Source: an uncultured Pelagimonas sp. (GTDB taxonomy: Bacteria > Pseudomonadota > Alphaproteobacteria > Rhodobacterales > Rhodobacteraceae). Taken from it: a stretch of 64,000 nucleotides of DNA. A program made the translations under genes and the position numbers. The stretch spans positions 248,001 through 312,000 of the forward strand of contig CANMPP010000001.1 in assembly GCA_947499735.1 (NCBI GenBank), read 5' to 3'. A model generated the notes under the pieces. The model worked only from the letters and a program-made list of their open reading frames with translations, had not been told where the DNA came from and made no database searches. Within the stretch, counting starts at the first letter, position 1, and each line of letters begins with the position of its first letter. Below, piece by piece: positions 53,892 through 62,481 of the stretch.

Positions 53892-54274
53892 AATTTGCCC
53901 ACGACACTTTCGATGCACTGCTTCATAGATGCAGAAGTGAAGGGCTTTTTGATCATATTGTTGAGCCCTAATTGTTTTGCTTGCGCAACAATCTCTGGTG
54001 TGGGTTTGCCTGTGACGAGGATAAATCCGAGCTTCTGTGTTGCTGGAGTGGTTCGCACAGCCTTCAAAAGGCCCAGACCATCCATCCCGGGCATGTTGTA
54101 GTCAGATAAAATTAGGTGGACAGGTGTAGACGCAAGCCTAGCATTCGCCTTTACGCCGTCGCTCTCTGTCACATAATTCTTAATGCCTATTTCATCTAGT
54201 GCTTGGGTTATGAGACCTCGGCTTGTAGCCATATCGTCAACGACCATAACGCGTAATTGTTCTTTTAAGGACAT
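53888..54274 (-). CDS. cheY: chemotaxis response regulator CheY (second copy)
   Basis: A 128-residue single-domain receiver: acidic pair in VMVVDDMATSR, phospho-Asp58 (LILSDYNMPGMDG), Thr in LVTGKPTPE and switch Lys in IKKPFTSAS. The size and NMPGMDG pattern match motor-binding or phosphate-sink CheY proteins of Alphaproteobacteria. It is 27 bp after cheR and overlaps the next gene by 4 bp. Confidence 0.93.
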   Translation of the reverse strand: MSLKEQLRVMVVDDMATSRGLITQALDEIGIKNYVTESDGVKANARLASTPVHLILSDYNMPGMDGLGLLKAVRTTPATQKLGFILVTGKPTPEIVAQAKQLGLNNMIKKPFTSASMKQCIESVVGKL

Positions 54275-54301
54275 TTTGATCTCCTGCTGCGAATTCTAAT
54301 T

Positions 54302-55129
54302 TCAGATCTTCTGATATGATGTGACGCCAACATTCTTTAGTTGGCTTGTGGCTGGTCCAGATAGTCTTTCGGAGTGACCGATGCACAAGATGCCGCCTGG
54401 GCACAACATGTCAGCGAAACGTTGCCACAAGACCTTTTGAGTTTCTGTGTCAAAGTAAATTGTTACATTTCTGCAAAATATTGCATCGAAAGGTCCTTTG
54501 AACGGCCATTGTTCAATGAGATTTAGTTGCGCAAATGAAATCAGGCTTCTAACTGTTTCACACATAGCAAATGTCTCAGTTTGATCGGCTGTATCTTTGG
54601 TGTACTTCTTCTTATCAGCGGGAATGCTTTCTAAGACTTCTTTGGAATAAATCCCTCTTTGTGCTGTCTCGAGTATCTTCTGATCAATGTCTGTTGCCAA
54701 CAGCTTAACGTCTCTGTGGGAGCTGTTGCCCAGTGCATCCAAGGTGGTCATTGCCATTGAGTAGGGTTCTTGACCAGAAGAACAGCCAGCACTCCACAGT
54801 CGAATTCTGCTTTCGCCGGATTTTTTTTCGGAAAGATGATCCGTTAGATATTCGAAGTGATGCGGTTCTCTAAAAAAACTGGTGACATTAGTTGTAAGTG
54901 CAGTGATTAGGTGGTTTTTCTCTTCTAGATCACCTTTCTTGACGATGTTCTCCAGATAAACGGGAATTGAGTCGATGTTCTTCGCACTTAGTCTTTTCGA
55001 CAGCCTAGAGGCGATTAATGCTTTCTTGCCTTTAAGGAGGTTTAACCCAAACTCCTGTTTTGCAAGTTTTGCAATCATGTCGAAATCTCCATCACTCATG
55101 GAGAAGTTATGGTTGGCTCTTTCTGTCAC
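54302..55129 (-). CDS. cheR: chemotaxis protein methyltransferase CheR
   Basis: A 275-residue protein. The N-terminal helical domain has KGKKALIASRLSKRL; the catalytic domain has TTNVTSFFREPHHFEYL, the SAM-binding WSAGCSSGQEPYS and ATDIDQKILETA. It methylates receptor glutamates with S-adenosylmethionine. The GTG start at 55129 overlaps the cheW stop by 4 bp (GTGA). Confidence 0.94.
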   Translation of the reverse strand: MTERANHNFSMSDGDFDMIAKLAKQEFGLNLLKGKKALIASRLSKRLSAKNIDSIPVYLENIVKKGDLEEKNHLITALTTNVTSFFREPHHFEYLTDHLSEKKSGESRIRLWSAGCSSGQEPYSMAMTTLDALGNSSHRDVKLLATDIDQKILETAQRGIYSKEVLESIPADKKKYTKDTADQTETFAMCETVRSLISFAQLNLIEQWPFKGPFDAIFCRNVTIYFDTETQKVLWQRFADMLCPGGILCIGHSERLSGPATSQLKNVGVTSYQKI

Positions 55130-55593
55130 GCGGGAGTTCCTGGATCTTTTTCGAGAACCGCTTCAAGGTTTACGACACGCACCATGGCTTCCTCAACGGA
55201 TATAACACCAAGAATGCTTTGGCGTGTGGCTTCAGATTTGATATCTGGTGTCTCTTGTATTGCAGAAGTTTCCACAGAAAGAATTTCAGAAACAGATTCC
55301 ACCAATAGTCCGATGGTTGTGCCTGAGGCTGAGGCGACGATTACGACATTGCGCTCGCTGTCTTGTGTAGAGCCAAGATTGAACTTTGCGGCCAGATCGA
55401 AAATCGGAATAACCGCTCCGCGCAAATTCATTACGCCTAAGACGTCATTAGGTGTATGGGGCAAGGCCGTTACTGGTGTCCAGCGTCGGATCTCTCGGAT
55501 TTGCGTGATTTCCAAACAGAAATTCTGACCACCTGCCGAGAATGTTATAAACTCAAAAAGGGAGCTGGTTGTTTCTTCAACGGTATCAAGCAT
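55126..55593 (-). CDS. cheW: chemotaxis coupling protein CheW
   Basis: A 155-residue SH3-like adaptor that joins receptors to CheA. Matching segments are FITFSAGGQNFCLEITQIREIRRW, GVMNLRGAVIPIFDL and ASGTTIGLLVESVSEI (seen in parts: NLRGAVIPIFDL and VESVSEIL). Its start lies inside the end of cheA (8-bp overlap). Confidence 0.95.
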   Translation of the reverse strand: MLDTVEETTSSLFEFITFSAGGQNFCLEITQIREIRRWTPVTALPHTPNDVLGVMNLRGAVIPIFDLAAKFNLGSTQDSERNVVIVASASGTTIGLLVESVSEILSVETSAIQETPDIKSEATRQSILGVISVEEAMVRVVNLEAVLEKDPGTPA

Positions 55594-57793
55594 GTCGGTT
55601 ATCCATTTGTAGTTCTTTTAAAATTTCACTCTTGTTTTGAGACGGTGACAAATTGACAATTTCTTCTGGGTCCAAAATGAGGGCGATTTTGCCATCTCCC
55701 AGAATTGTGGCAGCTGATACACCTTTGATGGCGCCGTAGTTACTTTCCAAACTTTTAATTACCACTTGCCGTTGATCATGGATTGCATCTACGCGTAGCG
55801 CGGTAAGACCTTGTCTTTCTGTTGCTACGAGTAGCAATACTCCAATACCGTTGTCGCTTTCGCCCTGACTAAAGCCAAGGTTCTTGGAAACGTCTACGAT
55901 AGGTACATAGGAACCACGTACAGAAATGACCTTTCCATTTGTGCCGATAGCCTGAATGTCTTTGGGGTTTGGCCGAATTGTTTCCAATATTGTTGAGATA
56001 GGAATGACCATTGTTTGGTCTGCTGCGGAAATAACGAAACCGTCCATGACCGCCAGTGTCAAAGGCAATACAATTGCGAATGTCGTACCTTGTCCTGGCA
56101 CTGAGGTTATGGAAATTCTTCCGCCCAAAGCCACGACAGCATTTTTTACAACGTCCATCCCGACGCCGCGTCCTGACAAATTGGAGACCGTACTTGCTGT
56201 TGAGAAACCAGGGAGGAATAGAAGGTTGTCAATCTCTTGTTCCGAAAGGTCCGCCTCCTCTGGAACCAAGCCTTTTTCTTTGGCTTTTTCCAAAATTTTC
56301 TCGCGATTTAGACCTGCACCATCATCAGAAATTTCGATGAAAACACTGCCTGAGCGATGCGACGCGGATAGGCGAATGGTTCCTTGTGGTTCTTTGCCCA
56401 ACTCAGCACGTCGTTCCGGCGTTTCAATGCCGTGATCTACTGAGTTGCGAACCATGTGGGTTAGTGGGTCTGCTAGACGTTCAATAACTGTTTTATCGAC
56501 TTCGGTACTGTCACCAACAGTCACCATTTTGGCTTTTTTGTTGGTGGCATCTGAGGCTTCCCGAACAATTCGAGACATACGCTGGAAAAGCGGCTTCACA
56601 GGTTGTGCTCGGATCGCCATCACACCTTCCTGAATGTCGCGCGCAAGCAGCTTATAAGACTCAAGCTCATTCGTCAGATGTGCGACGGTTGGAAGGTCGA
56701 GTTCTTCAATCCGTTGGGAAATCATCGCTTGGTTGATGATCAGTTCGCCAACCGTATTGATGAGGCGATCCACGCGATCTAGGTCGACGCGCAAAGTCGC
56801 CTTTGGCCCTTTGGGCTCAGAAGAACCGCCACTTGCTTGTTTAGCGGCGGGTTTTGCGGCTGCGGCCTTTGCTGGAGCAGAGGATTTAGAGCTTTCTGAA
56901 GCAGCAGTAGGCGTTGCATCAGGGGAACCGGTAATAGGCGCTTGTGCTGGTTGCTCCGATGGTGTCTCAGCGGGAGCCGAAGCCGCTGGATTGTCCAAAG
57001 GAGCTTCAGCTAAAGGGGCCGTGGCTGCAACCTCTTCTACAGAGATTTCTAGCTCACATAGTCCTTCAACAAATTCGAAAACATCGTGCAGCGTTGTCTC
57101 ACTTTCACTCGTGATGAGTTCAAGCTTCCAAGACATAACGGCACTGTTTGGATCAAAACTATCAAATTCTGGTAGATTTCCGAGATCTGCTTCACAGGTC
57201 AGATCACCTAATTCATTGAGTGCATCAAACAGCAGAAGCGGTTCGTGCCCATTTGAGAATAGGGACGGTTTTGGAGCGAAGGAGATGCTGAACTTGTGCG
57301 CTTGTCCGTCTGACGGAGCAATATCGCCACCAAGATCCAACTCAATTGTTGGGCCGGCATTTGGATTATCGACATCGAACGAAAGAGCGTCAAAAGAAAA
57401 CTCTTCTTCCTCCTCGTCGCCGAGATAGGCTTCCAACTCTTTTAGAATTGCGGCCCCGCCGTCGCCTTCCAAGGGCGTGTCATCACGCGCGGATTCGACC
57501 AAATTTGCGAGTTGGTCACCAGCACGGTGGAAAATTTGGATAAGCGTATCGTCAACGGCCAGCTTTTGATCCCGAACCATGTCGAGAACGGTTTCGAACG
57601 TGTGTGCGAAGTGAACCAGTTCATCCAAGCCGAACGCACCGGCGCCGCCTTTGATAGAGTGAGCCGCGCGGAAAACCGCGTTGACCACGTCTGAGCTATG
57701 GTCATCGTCTTCCATTTGAGAAAGACCTTCGACGAGAGCTTCAAGAAGCTCTTCGCATTCTTCAAAAAATGTATCGCGAATAGAATTTGACAT
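55586..57793 (-). CDS. cheA: chemotaxis histidine kinase CheA
   Basis: A 735-residue kinase with the standard domains. P1: phospho-His45 in RAAHSIKGGAG. P2 region about residues 130-260, then an Ala/Pro-rich linker (about 262-330). P3 dimerisation helices about 335-400 (VDRLINTVGELIINQAMI in parts). P4 ATPase with HMVRNSVDHGIE, DDGAGL and GRGVGMDVV. P5 CheW-like domain from about residue 600. It passes receptor signals to CheY. One base separates it from the upstream cheY. Confidence 0.96.
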   Translation of the reverse strand: MSNSIRDTFFEECEELLEALVEGLSQMEDDDHSSDVVNAVFRAAHSIKGGAGAFGLDELVHFAHTFETVLDMVRDQKLAVDDTLIQIFHRAGDQLANLVESARDDTPLEGDGGAAILKELEAYLGDEEEEEFSFDALSFDVDNPNAGPTIELDLGGDIAPSDGQAHKFSISFAPKPSLFSNGHEPLLLFDALNELGDLTCEADLGNLPEFDSFDPNSAVMSWKLELITSESETTLHDVFEFVEGLCELEISVEEVAATAPLAEAPLDNPAASAPAETPSEQPAQAPITGSPDATPTAASESSKSSAPAKAAAAKPAAKQASGGSSEPKGPKATLRVDLDRVDRLINTVGELIINQAMISQRIEELDLPTVAHLTNELESYKLLARDIQEGVMAIRAQPVKPLFQRMSRIVREASDATNKKAKMVTVGDSTEVDKTVIERLADPLTHMVRNSVDHGIETPERRAELGKEPQGTIRLSASHRSGSVFIEISDDGAGLNREKILEKAKEKGLVPEEADLSEQEIDNLLFLPGFSTASTVSNLSGRGVGMDVVKNAVVALGGRISITSVPGQGTTFAIVLPLTLAVMDGFVISAADQTMVIPISTILETIRPNPKDIQAIGTNGKVISVRGSYVPIVDVSKNLGFSQGESDNGIGVLLLVATERQGLTALRVDAIHDQRQVVIKSLESNYGAIKGVSAATILGDGKIALILDPEEIVNLSPSQNKSEILKELQMDNRHA

Positions 57794-57794
57794 G

Positions 57795-58169
57795 TTAGGC
57801 CGCGTGCCCCGTCAGTCTTTGAAGAACCTTTACAAGAGATTCATCATCAAAAGGTTTTACAATCCAACCAGTTGCTCCGGAATCCCGAGCACGGGTTTTC
57901 AAGTTGTCGGAGCTTTCCGTTGTCAGAACGATAATCGGGACTGTTGTTTTAACGGTCTCGCCGCGCAACGTATCGATAACGCCAAAACCATCCATATTTG
58001 GCATGTTGATGTCGGTTATGACGACATCAGGCTCAACTTCAGGGAACATTTCTACGCCTTCGACACCATCACACGCACAGTGAAATTCAAAACCAGCGCC
58101 TTCCAAAGAAACCTTTAGGAGGTTTCGAATGGTTCGAGAGTCATCAATTGCCAAAACTTTGGTCGTCAT
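57795..58169 (-). CDS. cheY: chemotaxis response regulator CheY (first copy)
   Basis: A 124-residue receiver: LAIDDSRTIR, phospho-Asp53 (VVITDINMPNMDG), Thr in VLTTESS and Lys in VKPFDDESL. It sits directly before cheA, the usual place of cheY1 in alphaproteobacterial operons. Start at ATG 58169, 2 bp after the STAS gene stop; a longer frame would overlap that gene. Confidence 0.94.
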   Translation of the reverse strand: MTTKVLAIDDSRTIRNLLKVSLEGAGFEFHCACDGVEGVEMFPEVEPDVVITDINMPNMDGFGVIDTLRGETVKTTVPIIVLTTESSDNLKTRARDSGATGWIVKPFDDESLVKVLQRLTGHAA

Positions 58170-58171
58170 CG

Positions 58172-58450
58172 TTATACATCCTTGTCGAATTGGTGGGGTT
58201 CTACGCCTAATAGCTCCAGGCCTTCGCGGAATTGTTGCGAAACGCCCTTGATCGCAAACCCCTTCCCATCGGTTTCCCACTGCTTTTGGGCAACCAAAAG
58301 AATTTGCAGCCGGTGGGTATCAAGACGTTCTACCGCCTCAACGGAAATTTCTACTGGGCTCTGTCGCGCGCCTAGAAGAAATGGAACAATTGGATCTTCG
58401 CCATTTCGGGCACGGGACCGCTCCATGACATGTCGATGCATATCAGACAT
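58172..58450 (-). CDS. small STAS-domain protein, possibly CheS-like
   Basis: A 92-residue protein with an STAS-like fold: GARQSPVEISVEAVERLDTHRLQILLVAQKQWETDGKGF (seen in parts). The usual phospho-acceptor Ser/Thr at the DSS/DST site is replaced by LDTHR. It is first in the che operon before cheY-cheA, the place of the small gene called orf2/cheS in rhizobia, whose product binds CheA and speeds CheY dephosphorylation. Start at 58450 (MSDMHRHVMERS); 58441 is possible. Confidence 0.75.
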   Translation of the reverse strand: MSDMHRHVMERSRARNGEDPIVPFLLGARQSPVEISVEAVERLDTHRLQILLVAQKQWETDGKGFAIKGVSQQFREGLELLGVEPHQFDKDV

Positions 58451-58861
58451 TTTTGCTCTGTTCCCCTTGCTTTGGGTTGCCAATGGATAGGCAGTCACGA
58501 CTGACGCCTGGCAATAGGGATACGCACGCTCCCTTAACAAAGCGTTCCGAATAGCCAGTTGATGAAGACTTTAGCTATTTCACAATTTGAAAATTAAAAA
58601 TTGTTTTTAGACAAAAGGTTGCGTCTGATTTTAGCTTGGGTTTTTTTGTTTCCAACGGGATTCTATCCCGGTCTGCCACAAAATGAATGATAAAAAGAAA
58701 TTCCAAGACAGAAATCACTTCTTATGATTTCATGTAAACATAAAGGAATTAGGATTGCATTAAGCAAGAATTTTCTTATTGAAAAACTCTGAAATACATT
58801 TCCTAATACATTGATGAGTGCGGTTTCTTAAAATGCATTTCTCAAGTTGCAATAAGCAGCC
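58451..58861. other. AT-rich intergenic region between glpK and the che operon
   Basis: About 410 bp, very AT-rich from 58560 to 58800. It should hold the che promoter on the minus strand and the glpK 3' end. Weak structures only: acaattt/aaattgt at 58582-58604 and cgggat/atcccg near 58657. No gene or RNA recognised. Confidence 0.55.
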
Positions 58862-60355
58862 CTAGTAAGCACGCGCCGCAGAAACTGCACGTTTCCAATT
58901 TGAATAAAGTGTATTGCGGTCGTGTTCCGCAAATTTTGGTTGATACACTTTATGAGCCACCCAATTATCGGACAATGTTTTCTGGCTTGGATAAATTTTG
59001 GCAAAGCTACCGGCCAGCCAAGCAGCTCCTTTGACGGTGGTTTCCAAGTTCTCGGGACGTTGGACCGTTGCATTGGTTATATCCGCTAAAAACTGCATGG
59101 CCCAGTCGGATGCGCTAAGTCCACCATCGACGCGTAACGTCAGCGAAGTATTCTGACCAAGATGTTCCCAATCTTGCAACATGGCATCAAGCAAGTCGCG
59201 CGTTTGGTAGCCATTACATGCCAAAGCAGCCTTTGCAAATTCCCTGGGACTTGTATTGCGCGTCATTCCAAAAACCGCACCTCTACATTCTGCGTCCCAA
59301 TAAGGGGCACCTAGGCCGGTAAATGCCGGCACTAGAATGACGGATTGATGTGGATCTGCCTGTTCGGCCAGTTTTTGCGTCTCTGCTGAATCTGCAATGA
59401 TCCCCATTTCATCACGCAACCATTGGACCGCAGCACCAGCAATGAAAATCGATCCTTCCAGAGCGTAGGTTGGGATACCATTCAATTGATAAGCAACCGT
59501 AGTCAATAGTCTGTTTTGAGAGGTTACGGCGGTTTGGCCGGTATTCAACATGGCAAAACACCCTGTACCGTAGGTGGATTTGAGCATTCCGGGTGAAAAA
59601 CACGCTTGGCCAATCGTTGCGGCGTGCTGATCACCCGCGACACCTAGAATGGGTATGGGTGCGTCAAAGAATTCGGGAGCTGTTACGCCAAATTCCGCGG
59701 CGCAATCCAGAACTTTTGGCAAAATCTGTTCCGGGATCCGGAACAGGTCTAACATCTCTTTCGACCACTGTCCTTTGTGTATGTCATAAAGCATCGTCCG
59801 CGATGCGTTTGTTGCATCGGTTACGTGTGATGCCCCCGCGGTTAGATTCCAGATCAGCCAAGTGTCGACCGTTCCAAACGCCAGTTCACCTGCCTCTGCA
59901 CGGCTACGCGCACCATCAATTGTATCCAAAAGCCAGGCCAATTTGCTTGCCGAGAAATAAGGGTCTAACAGAAGACCGGTGATGTCGCTGACGTGGGGTT
60001 CGTACCCTTGTTCCCGTAAGTTATGGCACATTTTTGCCGTGCGACGATCCTGCCAGACGATCGCATTGTGCAGCGGTTCACCGGTTTCTCTATCCCAGAG
60101 CAGAACAGTTTCGCGCTGGTTTGTAATGCCGATACCCGTCAACGCGCTTGGGGTGTGGCCGGTTTTTTCTAAAGCATCCTTGCTGGTTTTAAGGACGGTT
60201 TGGATTAGGTCTTTTGGATCATGTTCAACCCAGCCTGAGGCGGGATAATATTGTGCGAATTCTTGTTGTGATGACGCGATGGGGTGCATGTTGCCGTCAA
60301 AGATAACGGCACGAGAGGACGTTGTCCCCTGATCAATTGCCAGAATAAAGCCCAT
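58862..60355 (-). CDS. glpK: glycerol kinase
   Basis: A 497-residue FGGY-family kinase of normal length. Motifs: [16 protein letters not shown] at the start, [16 protein letters not shown], and the second ATP-site segment [19 protein letters not shown]. It makes glycerol 3-phosphate from glycerol and ATP. Lies 96 bp after glpD on the same strand; together they feed glycerol into glycolysis as dihydroxyacetone phosphate. Start ATG 60355 after aggatc/ggagg (60359-60365 on the minus strand). Confidence 0.96.
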   Translation of the reverse strand: MGFILAIDQGTTSSRAVIFDGNMHPIASSQQEFAQYYPASGWVEHDPKDLIQTVLKTSKDALEKTGHTPSALTGIGITNQRETVLLWDRETGEPLHNAIVWQDRRTAKMCHNLREQGYEPHVSDITGLLLDPYFSASKLAWLLDTIDGARSRAEAGELAFGTVDTWLIWNLTAGASHVTDATNASRTMLYDIHKGQWSKEMLDLFRIPEQILPKVLDCAAEFGVTAPEFFDAPIPILGVAGDQHAATIGQACFSPGMLKSTYGTGCFAMLNTGQTAVTSQNRLLTTVAYQLNGIPTYALEGSIFIAGAAVQWLRDEMGIIADSAETQKLAEQADPHQSVILVPAFTGLGAPYWDAECRGAVFGMTRNTSPREFAKAALACNGYQTRDLLDAMLQDWEHLGQNTSLTLRVDGGLSASDWAMQFLADITNATVQRPENLETTVKGAAWLAGSFAKIYPSQKTLSDNWVAHKVYQPKFAEHDRNTLYSNWKRAVSAARAY

Positions 60356-60451
60356 GTGATCCTCCCCGCTTTCCCCTCAGTATCAGAGAGGGAAGGCTGT
60401 TTGGGTGCTTAGGTCAAGATCAATTGTAACTTTTAGGGCAGCAATCCCGGT

Positions 60452-62023
60452 CTAGAAAAGCCGTGTTCCCGTCGTGTCCAACCAAGTTTGAACTTGGGAA
60501 ACTTCGTCTTGTGTCAAACGTAGGCCCAGCTTTGTACGCCGCCAAAGAACATCCTCTGCGGTTTTTGCATATTCTTTGCTGACCAACCAACGCAACTCAG
60601 CCTCATAAAGGCCTGCACCGAAATTGATGCCCAAATCTCCTTTGGATTCGGCCTGTTCCAAAATGTCGAAACATTCTGTGCCATAACACCGAAACAGGCG
60701 TGTAACGACTTTGGGGTCAAGGAAGGCATAGCGTTCGGTCAGATCTGCCAAGATTTTGGCGGTGTTTTCTACCGGAAAATCACCACCGGGCAGGGGGGCG
60801 CCAGCGGTCCAGGTGCCGCCAACATGCCCCAAAGCTTCGTCAACTTTTTCCAACGCACTTTCAGCCAGTTTTCGGTATGTTGTAATTTTTCCGCCGAAAA
60901 TATGCAGAACCGGCGCACCGTGTGTCTCTAGTTTCAAAACATAGTCCCGCGTTGCGGCAGAGGCGCTTTCGGCACCGTCATCATAAAGAGGACGCACGCC
61001 GGAATAGGTCCAAACGATGTCTTCTTTTTGGAGGTGTGTTTTGAAATAGGTGTTTGCGAAGTCCAGCAAATAGTTTTGCTCATCCTCGCTTGCCTTCGGT
61101 TTGATATCTGCCGCTTCATGGGCGGCATCTGTGGTGCCGATCAGAGTAAAATCCTGTTCATAGGGGATCGCAAAAATAATCCGCCCGTCGCTGCCCTGAA
61201 AGAAATAGCATTTGTCGTGATCAAAAAGCTTTCTCGTCACGATGTGGGAACCGCGGACCAAACGGACCGAGTCCTTCGCATTCAACGACATGACGCCTTG
61301 GATAATGTCGCCGGCCCATGGCCCGCCAGCATTGATCAACATACGCGCTTGGTGTTTCTGGGTCTTGCCGTCTTTTTCGGTCATGATGTGCCATAGATCA
61401 TGTTCACGCCGCGCCTCGATAACCTTGGTACGTGTGCAGATATCTGCGCCCTTGGCCTCGGCATCGCGGGCATTCAGCACGACCAGGCGCGAATCCTGGA
61501 CCCAGCAATCGGAATATTCGTAAGCGCGCTGATATTTGTCTTGAAGAACGGCACCTTCATCACGGCCCGATAACGGGTAGGATTGTGTTCCCGGCAGGAT
61601 CTGACGACCCCCAAGAGTGTCATATAGGAATAGACCCAACCGGATCAGCCAGTTTGGGCGACGGCCTTTCATCCAAGGCATGATTTTGGTCAACAGCCGG
61701 GATGTGGGGGTTGTATTGTCAAACCGCATGTCTTTGTGCAGCGGCAAAACGAACCGCATAGGCCAACTAATATGTGGCATCGCGCGCAAGAGCGTTTCGC
61801 GTTCGATGAGGGCTTCACGTACAAGACGGAATTCGAAATATTCCAAATAGCGCAAGCCACCATGAAACAGTTTGGTTGAAGCCGATGATGTCGCAGAGGC
61901 CAAATCGCCCATTTCGGCCAAGCGGACAGATAGTCCACGCCCGGCTGCGTCGCGGGCAATGCCACAGCCATTGATGCCACCGCCAATGATGAATAAGTCG
62001 AGCGGCGTTTCGTCATGAGGCAT
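60452..62023 (-). CDS. glpD: aerobic glycerol-3-phosphate dehydrogenase
   Basis: A 523-residue FAD enzyme of the inner membrane that oxidises glycerol 3-phosphate to dihydroxyacetone phosphate and passes electrons to quinone. The FAD site is FIIGGGINGCGIARDAAGRG (residues 10-29), followed by STKLFHGGLRYLE and YSGVRPL and FGGKITTYRKLAE near residue 380. Upstream of glpK. The divergent gap to the small gene on the right is 186 bp. Confidence 0.96.
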   Translation of the reverse strand: MPHDETPLDLFIIGGGINGCGIARDAAGRGLSVRLAEMGDLASATSSASTKLFHGGLRYLEYFEFRLVREALIERETLLRAMPHISWPMRFVLPLHKDMRFDNTTPTSRLLTKIMPWMKGRRPNWLIRLGLFLYDTLGGRQILPGTQSYPLSGRDEGAVLQDKYQRAYEYSDCWVQDSRLVVLNARDAEAKGADICTRTKVIEARREHDLWHIMTEKDGKTQKHQARMLINAGGPWAGDIIQGVMSLNAKDSVRLVRGSHIVTRKLFDHDKCYFFQGSDGRIIFAIPYEQDFTLIGTTDAAHEAADIKPKASEDEQNYLLDFANTYFKTHLQKEDIVWTYSGVRPLYDDGAESASAATRDYVLKLETHGAPVLHIFGGKITTYRKLAESALEKVDEALGHVGGTWTAGAPLPGGDFPVENTAKILADLTERYAFLDPKVVTRLFRCYGTECFDILEQAESKGDLGINFGAGLYEAELRWLVSKEYAKTAEDVLWRRTKLGLRLTQDEVSQVQTWLDTTGTRLF

Positions 62024-62209
62024 CTCTGCACTCCCTCAATTCCAGCTTTTCTGTACCTTATGTCGGCAAGGATGCTTTGAGAAAAGGCAAAAAGATCGAC
62101 TTTGTGTCAGTTTGACTAATTAGGATTGCTGCGATGCAGCATTTTCGTTAATCTTTGTGCTGAAATCGCGCAGGGGAGGGTGCAGCAAACTAGGCTGAAG
62201 GAGCCCCCT

Positions 62210-62422
62210 ATGTGTATCAGTGCCGAAGCGCTTGCCGTCTTTCTCAACCTGTTGTCCTTTGACATCATCAATATGGATCAGCCGGGCCGGATCGTCATCC
62301 AATCAGAGGCGAGACCAGCGCATTGGGTACAACAAAGTGGCGATGGTCGTGACGAATGGTGCACGATGGCCCCCCAAATTGATGCATTGGCGCGCCAAAC
62401 GGCTGCGCTGAAGTCAAACTAA
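62210..62422 (+). CDS. small hypothetical protein
   Basis: A 70-residue protein, unrecognised. It begins MCISAEALAVFLNLLSFDI, is slightly acidic and has two Cys and three Trp/His-rich positions (AHWVQQSGDGRDEWC). A good ribosome-binding site (aaggag, 62197-62202) lies 7 bp before the ATG, the main support that it is real; a longer frame from 62126 has none. A terminator follows 9 bp after the stop. Confidence 0.6.
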   Translation: MCISAEALAVFLNLLSFDIINMDQPGRIVIQSEARPAHWVQQSGDGRDEWCTMAPQIDALARQTAALKSN

Positions 62423-62426
62423 ACGA

Positions 62427-62457
62427 AAACGGCGGCCCACTGCGAGGCCGCCATTTT
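62427..62457. terminator. bidirectional terminator between the small gene and the fadB-like gene
   Basis: Stem ggcggcc (62431-62437) and ggccgcc (62446-62452), with aaaac on the left and atttt on the right, between two convergent genes. Confidence 0.8.
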
Positions 62458-62481
62458 ACAAAGGGTGTAGAGCGCTGGTTT

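Noticed and set aside
62024-62209. tRNA or small RNA between glpD and the small gene
   Set aside because: No cloverleaf and no terminator-like structure is present in the gap; it most likely holds two divergent promoters.
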